A DNA stretch of 64,000 nt from Seinonella peptonophila. Lineage in GTDB: Bacteria; Bacillota; Bacilli; Thermoactinomycetales; Thermoactinomycetaceae. Below the pieces are notes generated by a model. That model was not told where the DNA came from and made no database searches. It saw only the letters and a list, made by a program, of their open reading frames with translations. The stretch is from the NCBI RefSeq assembly GCF_900129355.1, contig NZ_FQVL01000003.1, forward strand, positions 186,001 to 250,000. The letters run 5' to 3'. Positions 35,853-45,000 of this stretch are shown piece after piece. A program made the position numbers and the translations under genes. Position 1 is the stretch's first letter; every line of letters starts with the position of its first letter.

Positions 35853-36569
35853 CTAGTCCTCTATACGATTCCTTTTAAATACAAATAAACAGATGATTAC
35901 CGCTAATATGAGCCAAATGGTAATATTTAACCAATGGCTTCCAACTATAAATGTTTTCCCTTTCATCAATAGCTCAGTTGCTTGTAAATAATGAGCAGTT
36001 GGTAAAAATGAAACGATTTTTGTTAACCATGCTTTATTGATCAATGGAGCAAATATAGGGCTTAAACCCATTAAAAACATAATTGGCATTCCCAAATAAG
36101 CTGTCTCTGTTAAAGATTTTGACATTAAGCCAACAATTGTACCTACTGTTATAAAAAACAATATACATAAGAGAGTAATGCACCAAAAAAGAAGAGAAAT
36201 ACCCATCGAAAGACCTGTCACTAACATAGTTAGAAATATAGTAAGGAGTGTGAGAAAAAAAGATAGAAAGCTTTTCCCGATCATTACCTCAATGGCGGTT
36301 GCAGGAGAAAGCATCAATGCACGCAAGGTATGCTTTTCTTTCTCTTCAGCAATAATCATGGATTGAACAATCGTACCAGTCATTCCAAAGCTCATGAGAA
36401 TTGGAAAAATTAAAATCAGCTGGTTCCCTTCGAGACTTTGCATATTTTGATAGAGTAAAGCCATTCCAATTGGAACGACTACCATCATTAATACCTGATA
36501 ATTGCGAAGTGCGTCTTTAAGCTCTTTCCTGATGATTACCTGAATTCGTCTCCATGAAATACTCATCAT
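35853..36569 (-). CDS. ABC-2 type transporter permease
   Basis: A 238-residue integral membrane subunit with six helices and the ABC-2 pattern: an N-terminal amphipathic helix (RRIQVIIRKELKDALRNYQ), EEKEKHTLRALMLSP between helices 2 and 3, and a late GLSPIFAPL/PTAHYLQ region. It forms an exporter with the ATPase encoded directly upstream; the genes overlap at ATGATG, so either ATG (36569 or 36566) may be used. Substrate unknown; peptide or drug export and lantibiotic immunity are usual for such pairs. Confidence 0.9.
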   Translation of the reverse strand: MMSISWRRIQVIIRKELKDALRNYQVLMMVVVPIGMALLYQNMQSLEGNQLILIFPILMSFGMTGTIVQSMIIAEEKEKHTLRALMLSPATAIEVMIGKSFLSFFLTLLTIFLTMLVTGLSMGISLLFWCITLLCILFFITVGTIVGLMSKSLTETAYLGMPIMFLMGLSPIFAPLINKAWLTKIVSFLPTAHYLQATELLMKGKTFIVGSHWLNITIWLILAVIICLFVFKRNRIED

Positions 36570-37405
36570 AACCCTCTCCCAGTCAGTTTGATAAAAATAT
36601 CCCCTAGTGTCGGTTCATTGGAATGAATGGTTTGCATTTGTCCCTGCTTCAGATAGTGATAAATTTGTGCAGCTCCTTGCTCATCACATGCAACAAGTTT
36701 TTTGTCTCCATTCATCAAACGAACAGTAATCGTTTGATTTCCATGTTGAATCCGAAGATTCTCAGGAGTATCTAACGCAACGATCTTCCCTCCATTTAGA
36801 AAGGCAATTCGATCACATAATCCCTCTGCCTCAAGCATATCGTGTGTGGTTAAGAATATCGTTGTGCCAGCTCTATTTAATTCTTTTAAAGCCTGATGAA
36901 TATATTTCTGGTTACTAGGGTCCAAAGACGAAGTAGGTTCATCTAAAAAGAGCAATTCAGGCTGATGAAGTAACACTCTGGCGATTAAAACTCTTTGTTT
37001 CATTCCCTTGGATAAATGTTTAATTGCTTTCTTTTTTTCATCCTTTAAATTGACATCAATCAATACTTGCTCAACTCGAGTTCTGGAAACCTCATAAAGA
37101 CCCGCAAACAATAGTAAGTTATCTTCGATCGAAAGCCGCTCATATAGTCCTGAATGATCAGTTAGTACACCCATTCGTTTCATATATTCTGATGAAGGTG
37201 CGGGTTCTTTCCCAAATACAGCAACGCTACCTGTAGTAGGTCTAATTTGTGCTGTTAGAATCTTAATTGTTGTCGTTTTTCCTGAGCCACTAGGCCCCAA
37301 AAAGCCAAAAATTTCACCTTTCTTGACTTCAAAGGAGACACCTCGAATTGCTTGTACTTCTTGATAAGTCTTGGTGACATCTTTCACATTGATCACAGTT
37401 TTCAT
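36566..37405 (-). CDS. ABC transporter ATP-binding protein
   Basis: A 279-residue cytosolic ATPase. Walker A GPSGSGKTTT, signature LSKGMKQRV, Walker B LLFLDEP and switch TTHD are all intact. A C-terminal extension of about 70 residues is typical of DrrA/CcmA-like exporters. ATG at 37405 follows AAGGAGGG, so the longer frame is not used. Translationally coupled to the permease. The LytTR-type regulator gene lies 180 bp upstream on the same strand and probably controls both. Confidence 0.94.
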   Translation of the reverse strand: MKTVINVKDVTKTYQEVQAIRGVSFEVKKGEIFGFLGPSGSGKTTTIKILTAQIRPTTGSVAVFGKEPAPSSEYMKRMGVLTDHSGLYERLSIEDNLLLFAGLYEVSRTRVEQVLIDVNLKDEKKKAIKHLSKGMKQRVLIARVLLHQPELLFLDEPTSSLDPSNQKYIHQALKELNRAGTTIFLTTHDMLEAEGLCDRIAFLNGGKIVALDTPENLRIQHGNQTITVRLMNGDKKLVACDEQGAAQIYHYLKQGQMQTIHSNEPTLGDIFIKLTGRGL

Positions 37406-37584
37406 GATCAATCCCTCCTTGTTGTTTGATGTCTCCAATGTACAGCGATCGATATATATCCGCATCATAAACGAGCTGAAAAGAACGCTACATAAGCTAA
37501 TCGGCGTAAAATCACATCTAAAAGGAGTATATCAGGCAGTCAGTGGAGCAAAAAAAAGGGGCTTACTTTACCACTGAAGCTCAG

Positions 37585-38613
37585 CTAGATTCCGATCAGT
37601 CGCTTCAATTCCTCCATATTTCCTTTAGAAAGAGGGACTTCGCTCCGGTTTGGATCATCCAAAATCAAACTATAACTATTTCTCGTCCATTTGATAATTT
37701 CGCGTACCCTTTGCAAATTTACAATATAAGAACGATGGCAACGGAAAAAACCAAACGTTTTTAACTGCCCTTCTAATTCGTTTAGCCTGAGATCACATAA
37801 AAACTTATCTGATTTTACATGGAGATAGACTTTCCCTTCTATACTCTCCACATAATTAATTTCTAATGGATCAAATAATAAAATTTTATCTTTTACTTTT
37901 GCTGGGATTTTAACAAATGAGCCAACAGGAAAATGTATATCTACATTTTCTTCATCAGAATCTTGCGTATCTGTTTCATTTTCAATGTTTAACTTTTTAA
38001 ATTGCTGTTCATCCAAAAGATATACATCGTCAGTAATAGCTAATGCATCCTCTACCAATGATGTAGTTACCAAAAGAGCTTTTCCTTCTTTAAGTAGCTG
38101 ATCAAACATCTTTCGAATGATGTGACGAGTCTCTAAATCAACCTTATATTCTGGATCTTCCAACACTAGCAATATTGGGTCATTGACCAAACACCGCGCT
38201 AGATGAACTCTTCTCTTCTCCGAATTATTTAGTTTTCTAATTATTTTATGCTGCAGGGATTCTAAGCCCATTAATTGCATTAATGAATAGATTTCTCTTC
38301 CATTCGTATATAATCCTCGAAAAAAATGCAAATACTCACTAACCGTTAATCGGCTATATAATTGATCTGTTAAAAGAAAACGTCCTATTTGATGCCACTT
38401 TTTCATATCAGGGTGCAACCGCTCTCCTTGGAAAAAAACCTCGCCTTCAGATGCCCGATTTAAGCCGAGGACAATCTGCAAAAATAAGGTTCCTAAATCC
38501 CCTCTTGTCCGTATCATGACACATTGAGAAGGTTCTACCTGCAAATGCACGGGTGATAGCAAAGTGGCGTTTCGATCCTGTTTGATAATACCGCTGATTT
38601 CCAGAAGTGCCAT
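37585..38613 (-). CDS. ABC-ATPase-like / LytTR fusion transcription regulator
   Basis: A 342-residue fusion. Residues 1-205 follow an ABC ATPase (ISGIIKQDRNATLL, EGEVFFQGERL, LHFFRGLY, VLEDPEYKVDLETR) but the Walker A is replaced by TRGDLGTLFL without Lys, and the signature is LNNSEKRRVHLAR. ATP hydrolysis is therefore unlikely. Residues 240-342 form a LytTR DNA-binding domain (IEGKVYLHVKSDKFLCDLRL, FFRCHRSYIVNL). Such ABC-LytTR regulators usually sit next to the exporter they control, and here the ATPase and permease follow. The degenerate ATPase part may bind the exporter or its ligand. Confidence 0.88.
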   Translation of the reverse strand: MALLEISGIIKQDRNATLLSPVHLQVEPSQCVMIRTRGDLGTLFLQIVLGLNRASEGEVFFQGERLHPDMKKWHQIGRFLLTDQLYSRLTVSEYLHFFRGLYTNGREIYSLMQLMGLESLQHKIIRKLNNSEKRRVHLARCLVNDPILLVLEDPEYKVDLETRHIIRKMFDQLLKEGKALLVTTSLVEDALAITDDVYLLDEQQFKKLNIENETDTQDSDEENVDIHFPVGSFVKIPAKVKDKILLFDPLEINYVESIEGKVYLHVKSDKFLCDLRLNELEGQLKTFGFFRCHRSYIVNLQRVREIIKWTRNSYSLILDDPNRSEVPLSKGNMEELKRLIGI

Positions 38614-38923
38614 TCGATCGCCTCTTTAATTATTTTCAATCTCATCATACAGTAAATGAAATGCAAAATAAAAAAGCATAATCATATAAATTTCATTAAT
38701 AAACAACTTTTAAGCCATCTCAATTGCTATTGGAAACTCAAAAACAAAATACTTTATAAGATATTAGCAAGAAAAGCAATCTGATAGAAGTGATTATGAA
38801 TGATGGGCATTCAGAAGGGTATATGATCTGAAACCGGCATCCATCAACATTGATCCATAACAACCACTAAGAGAGAATATAGATATAGTTGATTTACAAA
38901 ATGTCTAAAAGGTGGTTTTCTGT
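38614..38923. other. Intergenic region between divergent genes
   Basis: About 310 bp carrying the promoters of the fusion regulator and of the following gene. No convincing LytTR direct repeat was found. Confidence 0.35.
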
Positions 38924-39502
38924 ATGAATACTAAAGAAACGATAGCAACGGCTGGGTTTATAGTAGCAGGAGACCTTAATTTTAGCGTAAGAGAAATTAA
39001 TGCAGTGAACAAATGGTTAAAAAGCGCATTCAAGCAATTAGATGACTTGCGTACAAAAAAAGAGGTTGGAAAGATTTCTGACGAGGAACAACAGGCGATT
39101 CGACAAAAAATAAATGAACAAGCAAAACAAGTCATGTTTTACTGCGATAGACGTAAAAATGATAAAGAATTGATAAATGAGCTGGATATGAACCAACTAG
39201 CAGCATATGAGCAATTATTCAAAGATTTAGAATCAAACACAGAAAACGCTGACTTGAGCAGAGATGTCTCGGATCTACGAGATGTGATAAAAGGAATAAA
39301 AAAAGTACTCACAAAACCTATCGAACAGTATAAACAGCAAACCCGCGAAGATCTCTATCTAAAGCTCCTAGCTTCTAGACAAAACCCCAAAAAAGAAAAA
39401 TGGATCAATTTGTTCTTCGAAAGAGCAAAAGATGGGGCCAGCAGAGTGCTAGAAAGAATTGTCGATATCAGTAAACGAAAAGCGAAAAGATCTCCCGAAT
39501 AA
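38924..39502 (+). CDS. Uncharacterised coiled-coil protein, 192 aa
   Basis: A strongly charged, mostly helical protein (KWLKSAFKQLDDLRTKKEVG, KISDEEQQAIRQKINEQAKQ, LSRDVSDLRDVIKGIKKVLT) with a basic end (KRKAKRSPE). No signal or membrane segment except a mildly hydrophobic stretch near residue 12. The start is ATG at 38924 with AAAGGTGG upstream. A hairpin of GTACCCCATA/TATGGGGTAC follows 4 bp after the stop. No family recognised. Confidence 0.7.
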   Translation: MNTKETIATAGFIVAGDLNFSVREINAVNKWLKSAFKQLDDLRTKKEVGKISDEEQQAIRQKINEQAKQVMFYCDRRKNDKELINELDMNQLAAYEQLFKDLESNTENADLSRDVSDLRDVIKGIKKVLTKPIEQYKQQTREDLYLKLLASRQNPKKEKWINLFFERAKDGASRVLERIVDISKRKAKRSPE

Positions 39503-39506
39503 AGCT

Positions 39507-39534
39507 GTACCCCATATCTTAAGGTATGGGGTAC
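39507..39534 (+). terminator. Hairpin after the coiled-coil gene
   Basis: A 10-bp perfect stem GTACCCCATA/TATGGGGTAC. The T-run is weak (GCTTCT), so termination may be partial. Confidence 0.5.
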
Positions 39535-39936
39535 GCTTCTAGTATCGATTCAATAATTGAATTCAAATCTGTTTCGCCCATTCATGTTTATGTCCCAGGT
39601 TCTCCAAACAGATTCTGCCCATACAAGCCTGTGTTGGGTAAATCCGAGATAATCACGAAAACGGTCATACAGAAAGAAAAAAATGTAAATGATGCGGATA
39701 TAAACGAATTCAAAGGGACTTCATACTCTTTGATTATGGACATGTATGGGGACCCCAATATCTTGGTTTCCCTATTGAAAACCTTGTTAGAAAATCGGGA
39801 TCATGTGATTGAGGATGTTGTGTTCTCAATAGTTGGAGAAGAGACGTTACGAGATTTGCTAAAGGAATTAACCCAAAGGAAAGAAGTATACCATGAAAAG
39901 GTTTACTACAGAATCTCATTGCATTTTGTGCCTTGA
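39526..39936 (+). CDS. Uncharacterised protein or gene fragment, up to 136 aa
   Basis: An open frame whose middle and end look protein-like (KGTSYSLIMDMYGDPNILVS, FSIVGEETLRDLLKELTQRK, ending YYRISLHFVP). Its first ATG lies inside the hairpin of the preceding gene and has no ribosome site. No better start is visible, so this may be the 3' part of a decayed gene. The family is not recognised. Confidence 0.45.
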   Translation: MGYASSIDSIIEFKSVSPIHVYVPGSPNRFCPYKPVLGKSEIITKTVIQKEKNVNDADINEFKGTSYSLIMDMYGDPNILVSLLKTLLENRDHVIEDVVFSIVGEETLRDLLKELTQRKEVYHEKVYYRISLHFVP

Positions 39937-39963
39937 ACAATGCTAAAAGGAATGAGTGTTACG

Positions 39964-40593
39964 ATGAATATTGTAATTTTCGGCGCATCAGGTGCTACTG
40001 GACATGAACTGGTCAAGCAGGCGTTAGCACAGGGACATAATGTGACCGCATTCGTGCGCAATCCGTCGAAGCTGCAACTTCAACACGATCAGTTAAATTT
40101 CATTCAAGGAAATGTGACCGACTACGCCTCGATCGAACGTGCCATACAGGGGCAGGATGCGGTATTTTGCGCACTTGGCGCTTCTTCTCCTTTGAGAAGA
40201 GATCCAGCTCTGATTAAAGGTGTTGGCAATATTACGGTAGCGATGAAGAGGCACCGCGTAAACCGGTTCATTTATTTGTCTTTCCTAGGTGTGAAGGAAG
40301 GACGTAAGGGATTAGGTTTTTTTGTTAAATACATCGTTGTTCAATTGCTCCGCAATGTCGTTGCTGACCATGAGGATAAGGAACGAATTGTAAAGAACAG
40401 CAATCTAGACTGGACGATCGTTCGTCCTCCCAGATTGACAAATGGCCCCCATACAGGCGGATACAGAAGTGGGGAAACAATTGATCAGCGATCCTTCATC
40501 CTAACGATTTCACGTGCGGATCTAGCCGATTTCATGCTTAAGCAGTTGTCTGACACGAGCAATGTAGGCAAGGCGCCGCGTGTCATGTATTGA
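39964..40593 (+). CDS. NAD(P)-binding NmrA/YwnB-like protein (atypical SDR)
   Basis: A 209-residue Rossmann protein: IVIFGASGATGHELVKQALA binds the dinucleotide, FVRNPSKL positions the adenosine phosphate side, YLSFLGV and WTIVRPPRLTNGP are typical of BVR-B/NmrA-like SDRs. It may be a flavin or small-carbonyl reductase or a redox sensor. Start taken at ATG 39964; an ATG four codons earlier is possible because AAAAGGA lies just before it. G+C is higher than that of the flanking genes. Confidence 0.85.
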   Translation: MNIVIFGASGATGHELVKQALAQGHNVTAFVRNPSKLQLQHDQLNFIQGNVTDYASIERAIQGQDAVFCALGASSPLRRDPALIKGVGNITVAMKRHRVNRFIYLSFLGVKEGRKGLGFFVKYIVVQLLRNVVADHEDKERIVKNSNLDWTIVRPPRLTNGPHTGGYRSGETIDQRSFILTISRADLADFMLKQLSDTSNVGKAPRVMY

Positions 40594-40925
40594 AATTTTC
40601 AAACCATGTAGGAAATTCATCTCTGCAAGAGTTAGTTGGAGCGTAAGCTATGTAGAATTATTCAAAAAATGCACAGCCCGAATAGGGTAGTGACACATGC
40701 CCATCAAGCTAAAAACAAAATCGTCCCCCAAAACGGGAAAAACAACCTATTCTTTCTTTAGATCGTAAAAAGGAAGGTTGGCTTGTTTTTTGTGAATGTA
40801 TCCATCAAAGACGGGTAATAACTAAATATATAAATCGCAATAAACGATTTTATTTTCCAATAATCAAAAAAGTGAGCTTTTGCTCACTACAAAAGAAACA
40901 GATATCGTATCTTCCCTCTATTATC
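40594..40925. other. Intergenic region between convergent genes
   Basis: About 330 bp. It holds a loose terminator-like inverted repeat around 40745-40790 for the plus-strand gene and the sharp terminator of the Gln-rich gene at 40865-40888. Confidence 0.45.
40865..40888 (-). terminator. Rho-independent terminator
   Basis: Stem AGTGAGC/GCTCACT with a 4-nt loop, then TTTTTT on the minus strand. It ends the Gln-rich gene. Confidence 0.92.
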
Positions 40926-41360
40926 TTAACTATCCCAAGATGACCAATCTTGCTGTTGTTGCTGATAATCAGCTTGTTGCTGTTGCTGTTGTTGCTGCTC
41001 TGCTTGTTGTCGCTGATACTCAGCTTGTTGTTGCTGCTGTTGTTGTTGCTCCGCTTGTTGTCGCTGATATTCAGCTTGTTGTTGCTGCTGTTGCTGCTCC
41101 GCTTGTTGTCGCTGATATTCAGCTTGTTGTTGCTGCTGTTGTTGCTCCGCTTGTTGTCGCTGATATTCAGCTTGTTGTTGCTGCTGTTGTTGCTCCGCTT
41201 GTTGTCGCTGATACTCAGTTTGTTGCTGCTGCTGTTGTTGCTGATACCCGGCTTGTTGTCGCTCATACTCAGCTTGTTGCTTTTGTTGTTGCTCCGCTTT
41301 CCGACGTTTTTCTTCCTCTTGCTGCTGACGACGTCTCCGTTTTTCATCCCGCGTTGCCAT
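40926..41360 (-). CDS. Polyglutamine-rich repeat protein, 144 aa
   Basis: Begins MATRDEKRRRRQQQEEEKRR and then repeats a unit of about 16 residues (AEYQRQQAEQQQQQQQ) four to five times, ending DYQQQQQDWSSWDS. More than half of the residues are Gln. The unit is a 48-51 bp DNA repeat rich in CAA/CAG. The reading frame is fixed by AAAGGAGAGG 8 nt before ATG at 41360 and by the charged, non-repetitive start. Other long frames in the same DNA are by-products of the triplet repeat. Likely a disordered or coiled-coil, sticky protein. Function unknown. Confidence 0.72.
   Translation of the reverse strand: MATRDEKRRRRQQQEEEKRRKAEQQQKQQAEYERQQAGYQQQQQQQQTEYQRQQAEQQQQQQQAEYQRQQAEQQQQQQQAEYQRQQAEQQQQQQQAEYQRQQAEQQQQQQQQAEYQRQQAEQQQQQQQQADYQQQQQDWSSWDS
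40960..41290. repeat. Minisatellite of 48-51 bp units with CAG/CAA triplets
   Basis: Successive near-identical units containing CTTGTTGTCGCTGATA followed by runs of TTG/CTG on the plus strand. It encodes the Gln-rich repeats and is prone to change in copy number. Confidence 0.85.
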
Positions 41361-41510
41361 GAAGATATCCTCTCCTTTGATTGAGATATATCATTTGTCA
41401 GTTCTATTCGATTATAACATGTATTCATATAATTTACCCTAGACTGGACAATGCGGATTTATAAAGGAAACTTTCTAATTTGTAAGTTCATATAAAGATG
41501 AGTGAAACAA

Positions 41511-41541
41511 AAAAGAGCCTCCCTAGTTGAGAGACTCTTTT
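41511..41541 (-). terminator. Terminator after tRNA-Leu
   Basis: Stem AAAAGAG/CTCTTTT with an internal TC/GA pairing and T-run on the minus strand. Confidence 0.7.
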
Positions 41542-41554
41542 CACTATAAATCTT

Positions 41555-41639
41555 TGGTGCCGAAGGTGGGAGTCGAACCCACACACCCAAAGGTACACGA
41601 TTTTGAGTCGTGCGCGTCTGCCAATTCCGCCACTTCGGC
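41555..41639 (-). tRNA. tRNA-Leu (CAA)
   Basis: An 85-nt type II tRNA: acceptor GCCGAAG/CTTCGGC, anticodon stem CACGA/TCGTG around loop CTCAAAA (anticodon CAA), a long variable arm, GTTCGAC T-loop and an encoded CCA. Confidence 0.96.
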
Positions 41640-42095
41640 ATGACGACAAGTAATAATCTATCATATATAGTCAGAGTTGTCAATCCATTTTTTCATGAAT
41701 ATTTATGCATAATCTTGTTTGTAAATTGTAAGCGTTTTCTAGCTTGCATTCATTAGATTCCTTTATTTATATAGATTATTCAAAAATAGCATCATGTACC
41801 AATATGAATAAAAATAGTCCTAAAGACTTGTCTAAATAGATATTACATGGTATTTTTGTTATACTGCATATTTTTACCCTCTGAAAGCTTTTGTATATCC
41901 TCTACTTATTTTGTTCTTTTTCTATTCATCGTGTCACATGAATCTTCGGATTGTAAGGGTTTAACCCTCAATCGAATGAGCGTTCGTTCTATTTCATTTC
42001 ACTTATCTTTTTGCTCACGATGCGATCACCACATAGAGAAGGAAGAGGGTTCATTTCAATTCTATATAATTTTATACGGAGGTGAAGGTCGACAG
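41640..42095. other. Intergenic region / leader of the glutamate synthase gene
   Basis: About 455 bp between divergent tRNA-Leu and gltB. It contains a TATACT hexamer near 41860 that could be a -10 site, followed by a leader of some 200 nt. The open frame through the leader lacks a ribosome site and is not used. No T-box or TnrA box could be recognised. Confidence 0.35.
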
Positions 42096-45000
42096 ATGAC
42101 CCTTTCATTAAAGCGTAGAAAAGAAATTGGGCGTTTTCGTAACTTAACCGCTGAAGAACATGATAGCTGTGGAATCATCGCCATCATTGAGAAAGATGGA
42201 CAGGCAAAACGGCAAAATATGCTAGATACGATTGAAGCTTTAATCAGCCTTGAACATCGTTCTGGTTTTATCAATGGTGAAGGTGATGGCTGCGGGATTC
42301 TTACTGACATTCCTCGAGATATCTGGGAAAAACGTCTAGAAAGCGCTGGATATGAAGCAGGAATTGCTAGTGATCCTCGCTTTGCTGTCGCCCACATCTT
42401 CGTACCCAAACACGAACATACATCAGTGTCAACCATTCAATCAGATTTACGTGCCTACCTGATTTCAGAAGGTGTCCAAATTCTTGATGAGCAACTAGAT
42501 CAGGTAAACCATCATGCATTAGGTAAAAACGGGCGTAAAGATGAGCCACATTTTTGGCAGATTGCTTGCCTTGGAAAGCATGCAAATGCGCAATTAGAGG
42601 CACAATTGTTCAAATGGACAGTTACAATGGAAAAACTTCATCCGGTGCATGTGGCTTCCTTTAGTACTCAGACCGCTGTTTACAAACTGATGGGTGCTGC
42701 AAGTGTACTGCCAAAGTATTACCACGATCTTGCCGATGAATCCTTTCAATCCTTGGCTACTATCGGTCATAACCGATACTCGACCAACACACTTTCAAAT
42801 TTCTACCGCGTTCAACCCTTCTCATTACTCGGTCATAATGGCGAAATCAATACAATTTCTAAGTTGCGTGAAGAAGCAACAATGGTCGGTGTCGAGTTAC
42901 CCGAAGGCGGTAGCGACTCCCAAGATGTAAACCGTCTACTTGAAACACTCATTCACCAATATCAATTTTCATTATTTGAAGCATTAGAGCTCGTCTTTCC
43001 ACCTATTATTAACGAGATTAAGCACCTTCCAGAACATTTACGAGACCTTTATATGTATTATCGACAAACATGGGGTCCATTTGCCCAAGGTCCTGCTGGG
43101 ATCATCTCTCGCTACGGAAACGAATGTGCTTTTCGAGTCGATGCACTAGGTTTACGTCCACTTTGGAAAGTAGAGACACAGCGATCTTTATATTTCAGTT
43201 CTGAACAAGGCGTAATCCCCGTTCATGAAATGATCGCAGAGCCAAAACCACTTGCTCCAGGTGAATCGGTTGGCGTCCGTTTAGTACCTCAAGCGAAGGT
43301 TTTGACTCACGACCAATTTCAACAAACCGTATATGACCGTACCAAAAAGCGAGCAACTTTTCAAGATTTTAAACAATTTATTTTAACAGATAGAGGATTT
43401 GGAAGTATTCAAGAGGTAACCCCAGCATCTGAAGCCTATTATGCTGCTTTTGGCTGGGATCGCGAACAAGTACAAATGGTCGAAGATATGGCAAGCAATG
43501 GAGTCGACCCTATTCGCTCGCTTGGACATGATGCCCCACTTGCTGCCCTAGCAAAAGTAAGACAAAATGTAGCTGATTATATCAAAGAGAGTGTAGCTGT
43601 CGTAACCAATCCAGCAATTGACCGTGAACGGGAAATGGAGCATTTCTCAACCCGTGTCGTACTGGGTGCCCGTCCTTCACTTGATGGTTCACCTGCTATC
43701 AAACTAAGACTCGAGCTCCCTTCTCCAATTATTGTCGAAGGAAAACAGGCACAAGAAGTCTGTGCTGATCATAGCACGCTCTCATATGAGGAGTTAATTG
43801 GACGTTTTGAAGTACATCAACAAATTGTCACTTTCCCCCTTTCTTATACACGGGGAACTTCCTATCAAAAGCGACTAGAAGAACTAGCCAATGAAGCAAT
43901 CGAAGCAGTACGTTCTGGCAAAGTATTATTAATTTTGGATGATGAATCTTTCCTAGAAGAAGATCAACTCTATCTTGATCCACATCTAGCGATTGCGGCA
44001 GTTGATCAAGCTTTAAAAAATGCAGACGTACATGGTGGGGAGCAAAACCTTCGTCGTCAGGCAAACTTACTGATTCGCTCCAACGCGCTTCGAAACTTAC
44101 ATGATATTGCGCTAGCGATTGGTTTAGGTGCTGATGTGATCTCGCCTCATCTAATGTTTCGTACCATTTTAGGCAAAGAAGGAAAATCTGCATCCAACCT
44201 TTTTGATGCTATTCGAAAAGGACTGGAGAAAATTATCTCCACAATAGGCATTCATGAATTACGGGGATATGCCCGTTTATTCTCCTCCATTGGGCTTTCA
44301 GAAGAGGTTGCCAATTTACTAGGGATTGTGAATTATGCTGGTTCAAAAGATAAAGGCTTAACCTGGCAAAAACTCGAAACAGATGCAGAAGCGAGAAAAG
44401 CAGACTTTATTAATGAAAAAGCTCGCTCAGCACGGCTTTTCCACCTTTGGCCACGAATTTGGAAGCCAATTGGGCAAGTGGCTAATGGCACATTATCTTA
44501 TGAAGAATTTGCTGAGAAAATCGAGAAATTTGAGCAAGAAAATCCGACCAGCCTACGTCATCTAGCCGATCTGCGCTTTGCAAACGATTCATCGATTGAC
44601 CCTACTGAAGTAGACCTTTCTGTCGGTGATCATGATCTTCCCATGGTGATCAGCTCGATGTCCTTTGGTTCACAAGGCGAAGTCGCCTTCCGCGCATATG
44701 CGGAGGCTGCTGATCAGCTTAATATGGTGAGTCTGAACGGTGAAGGTGGAGAAATCAAGGATATGCTTGGCAAATATCCACGTACACGCGGTCATCAGAT
44801 TGCTTCAGGACGATTTGGGGTAAACGTTGAACTGGCCAACTCCGCCAATATTCTTGAAATTAAGATTGGGCAAGGAGCAAAGCCTGGTGAAGGTGGACAT
44901 CTACCAGGTAAGAAAGTCTCCGAGAAAGTAGCAGCAGCACGGAATGCAACGCCTGGAAGTGACTTGATCTCACCTTCTAATAACCATGACATCTATTCAA

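Noticed and set aside
37535-37575. Terminator after the ABC-LytTR gene
   Set aside because: CAGTGG/CCACTG could pair, but the loop is long and no T-run follows in the right place.
40960-41290. CRISPR-like array
   Set aside because: Units are directly adjacent with no unique spacers and they encode protein repeats.
40850-41428. Long Ser/Asn-rich, Val/Ala-rich and Leu-rich open frames over the triplet repeat
   Set aside because: They are by-products of a repeat unit whose length is a multiple of three. Only the Gln-rich frame has a ribosome site and a non-repetitive start.
41847-42095. N-terminal extension of glutamate synthase by 83 residues
   Set aside because: GGAGG before the ATG at 42096 and the normal 24-residue propeptide before Cys25 fix the start.
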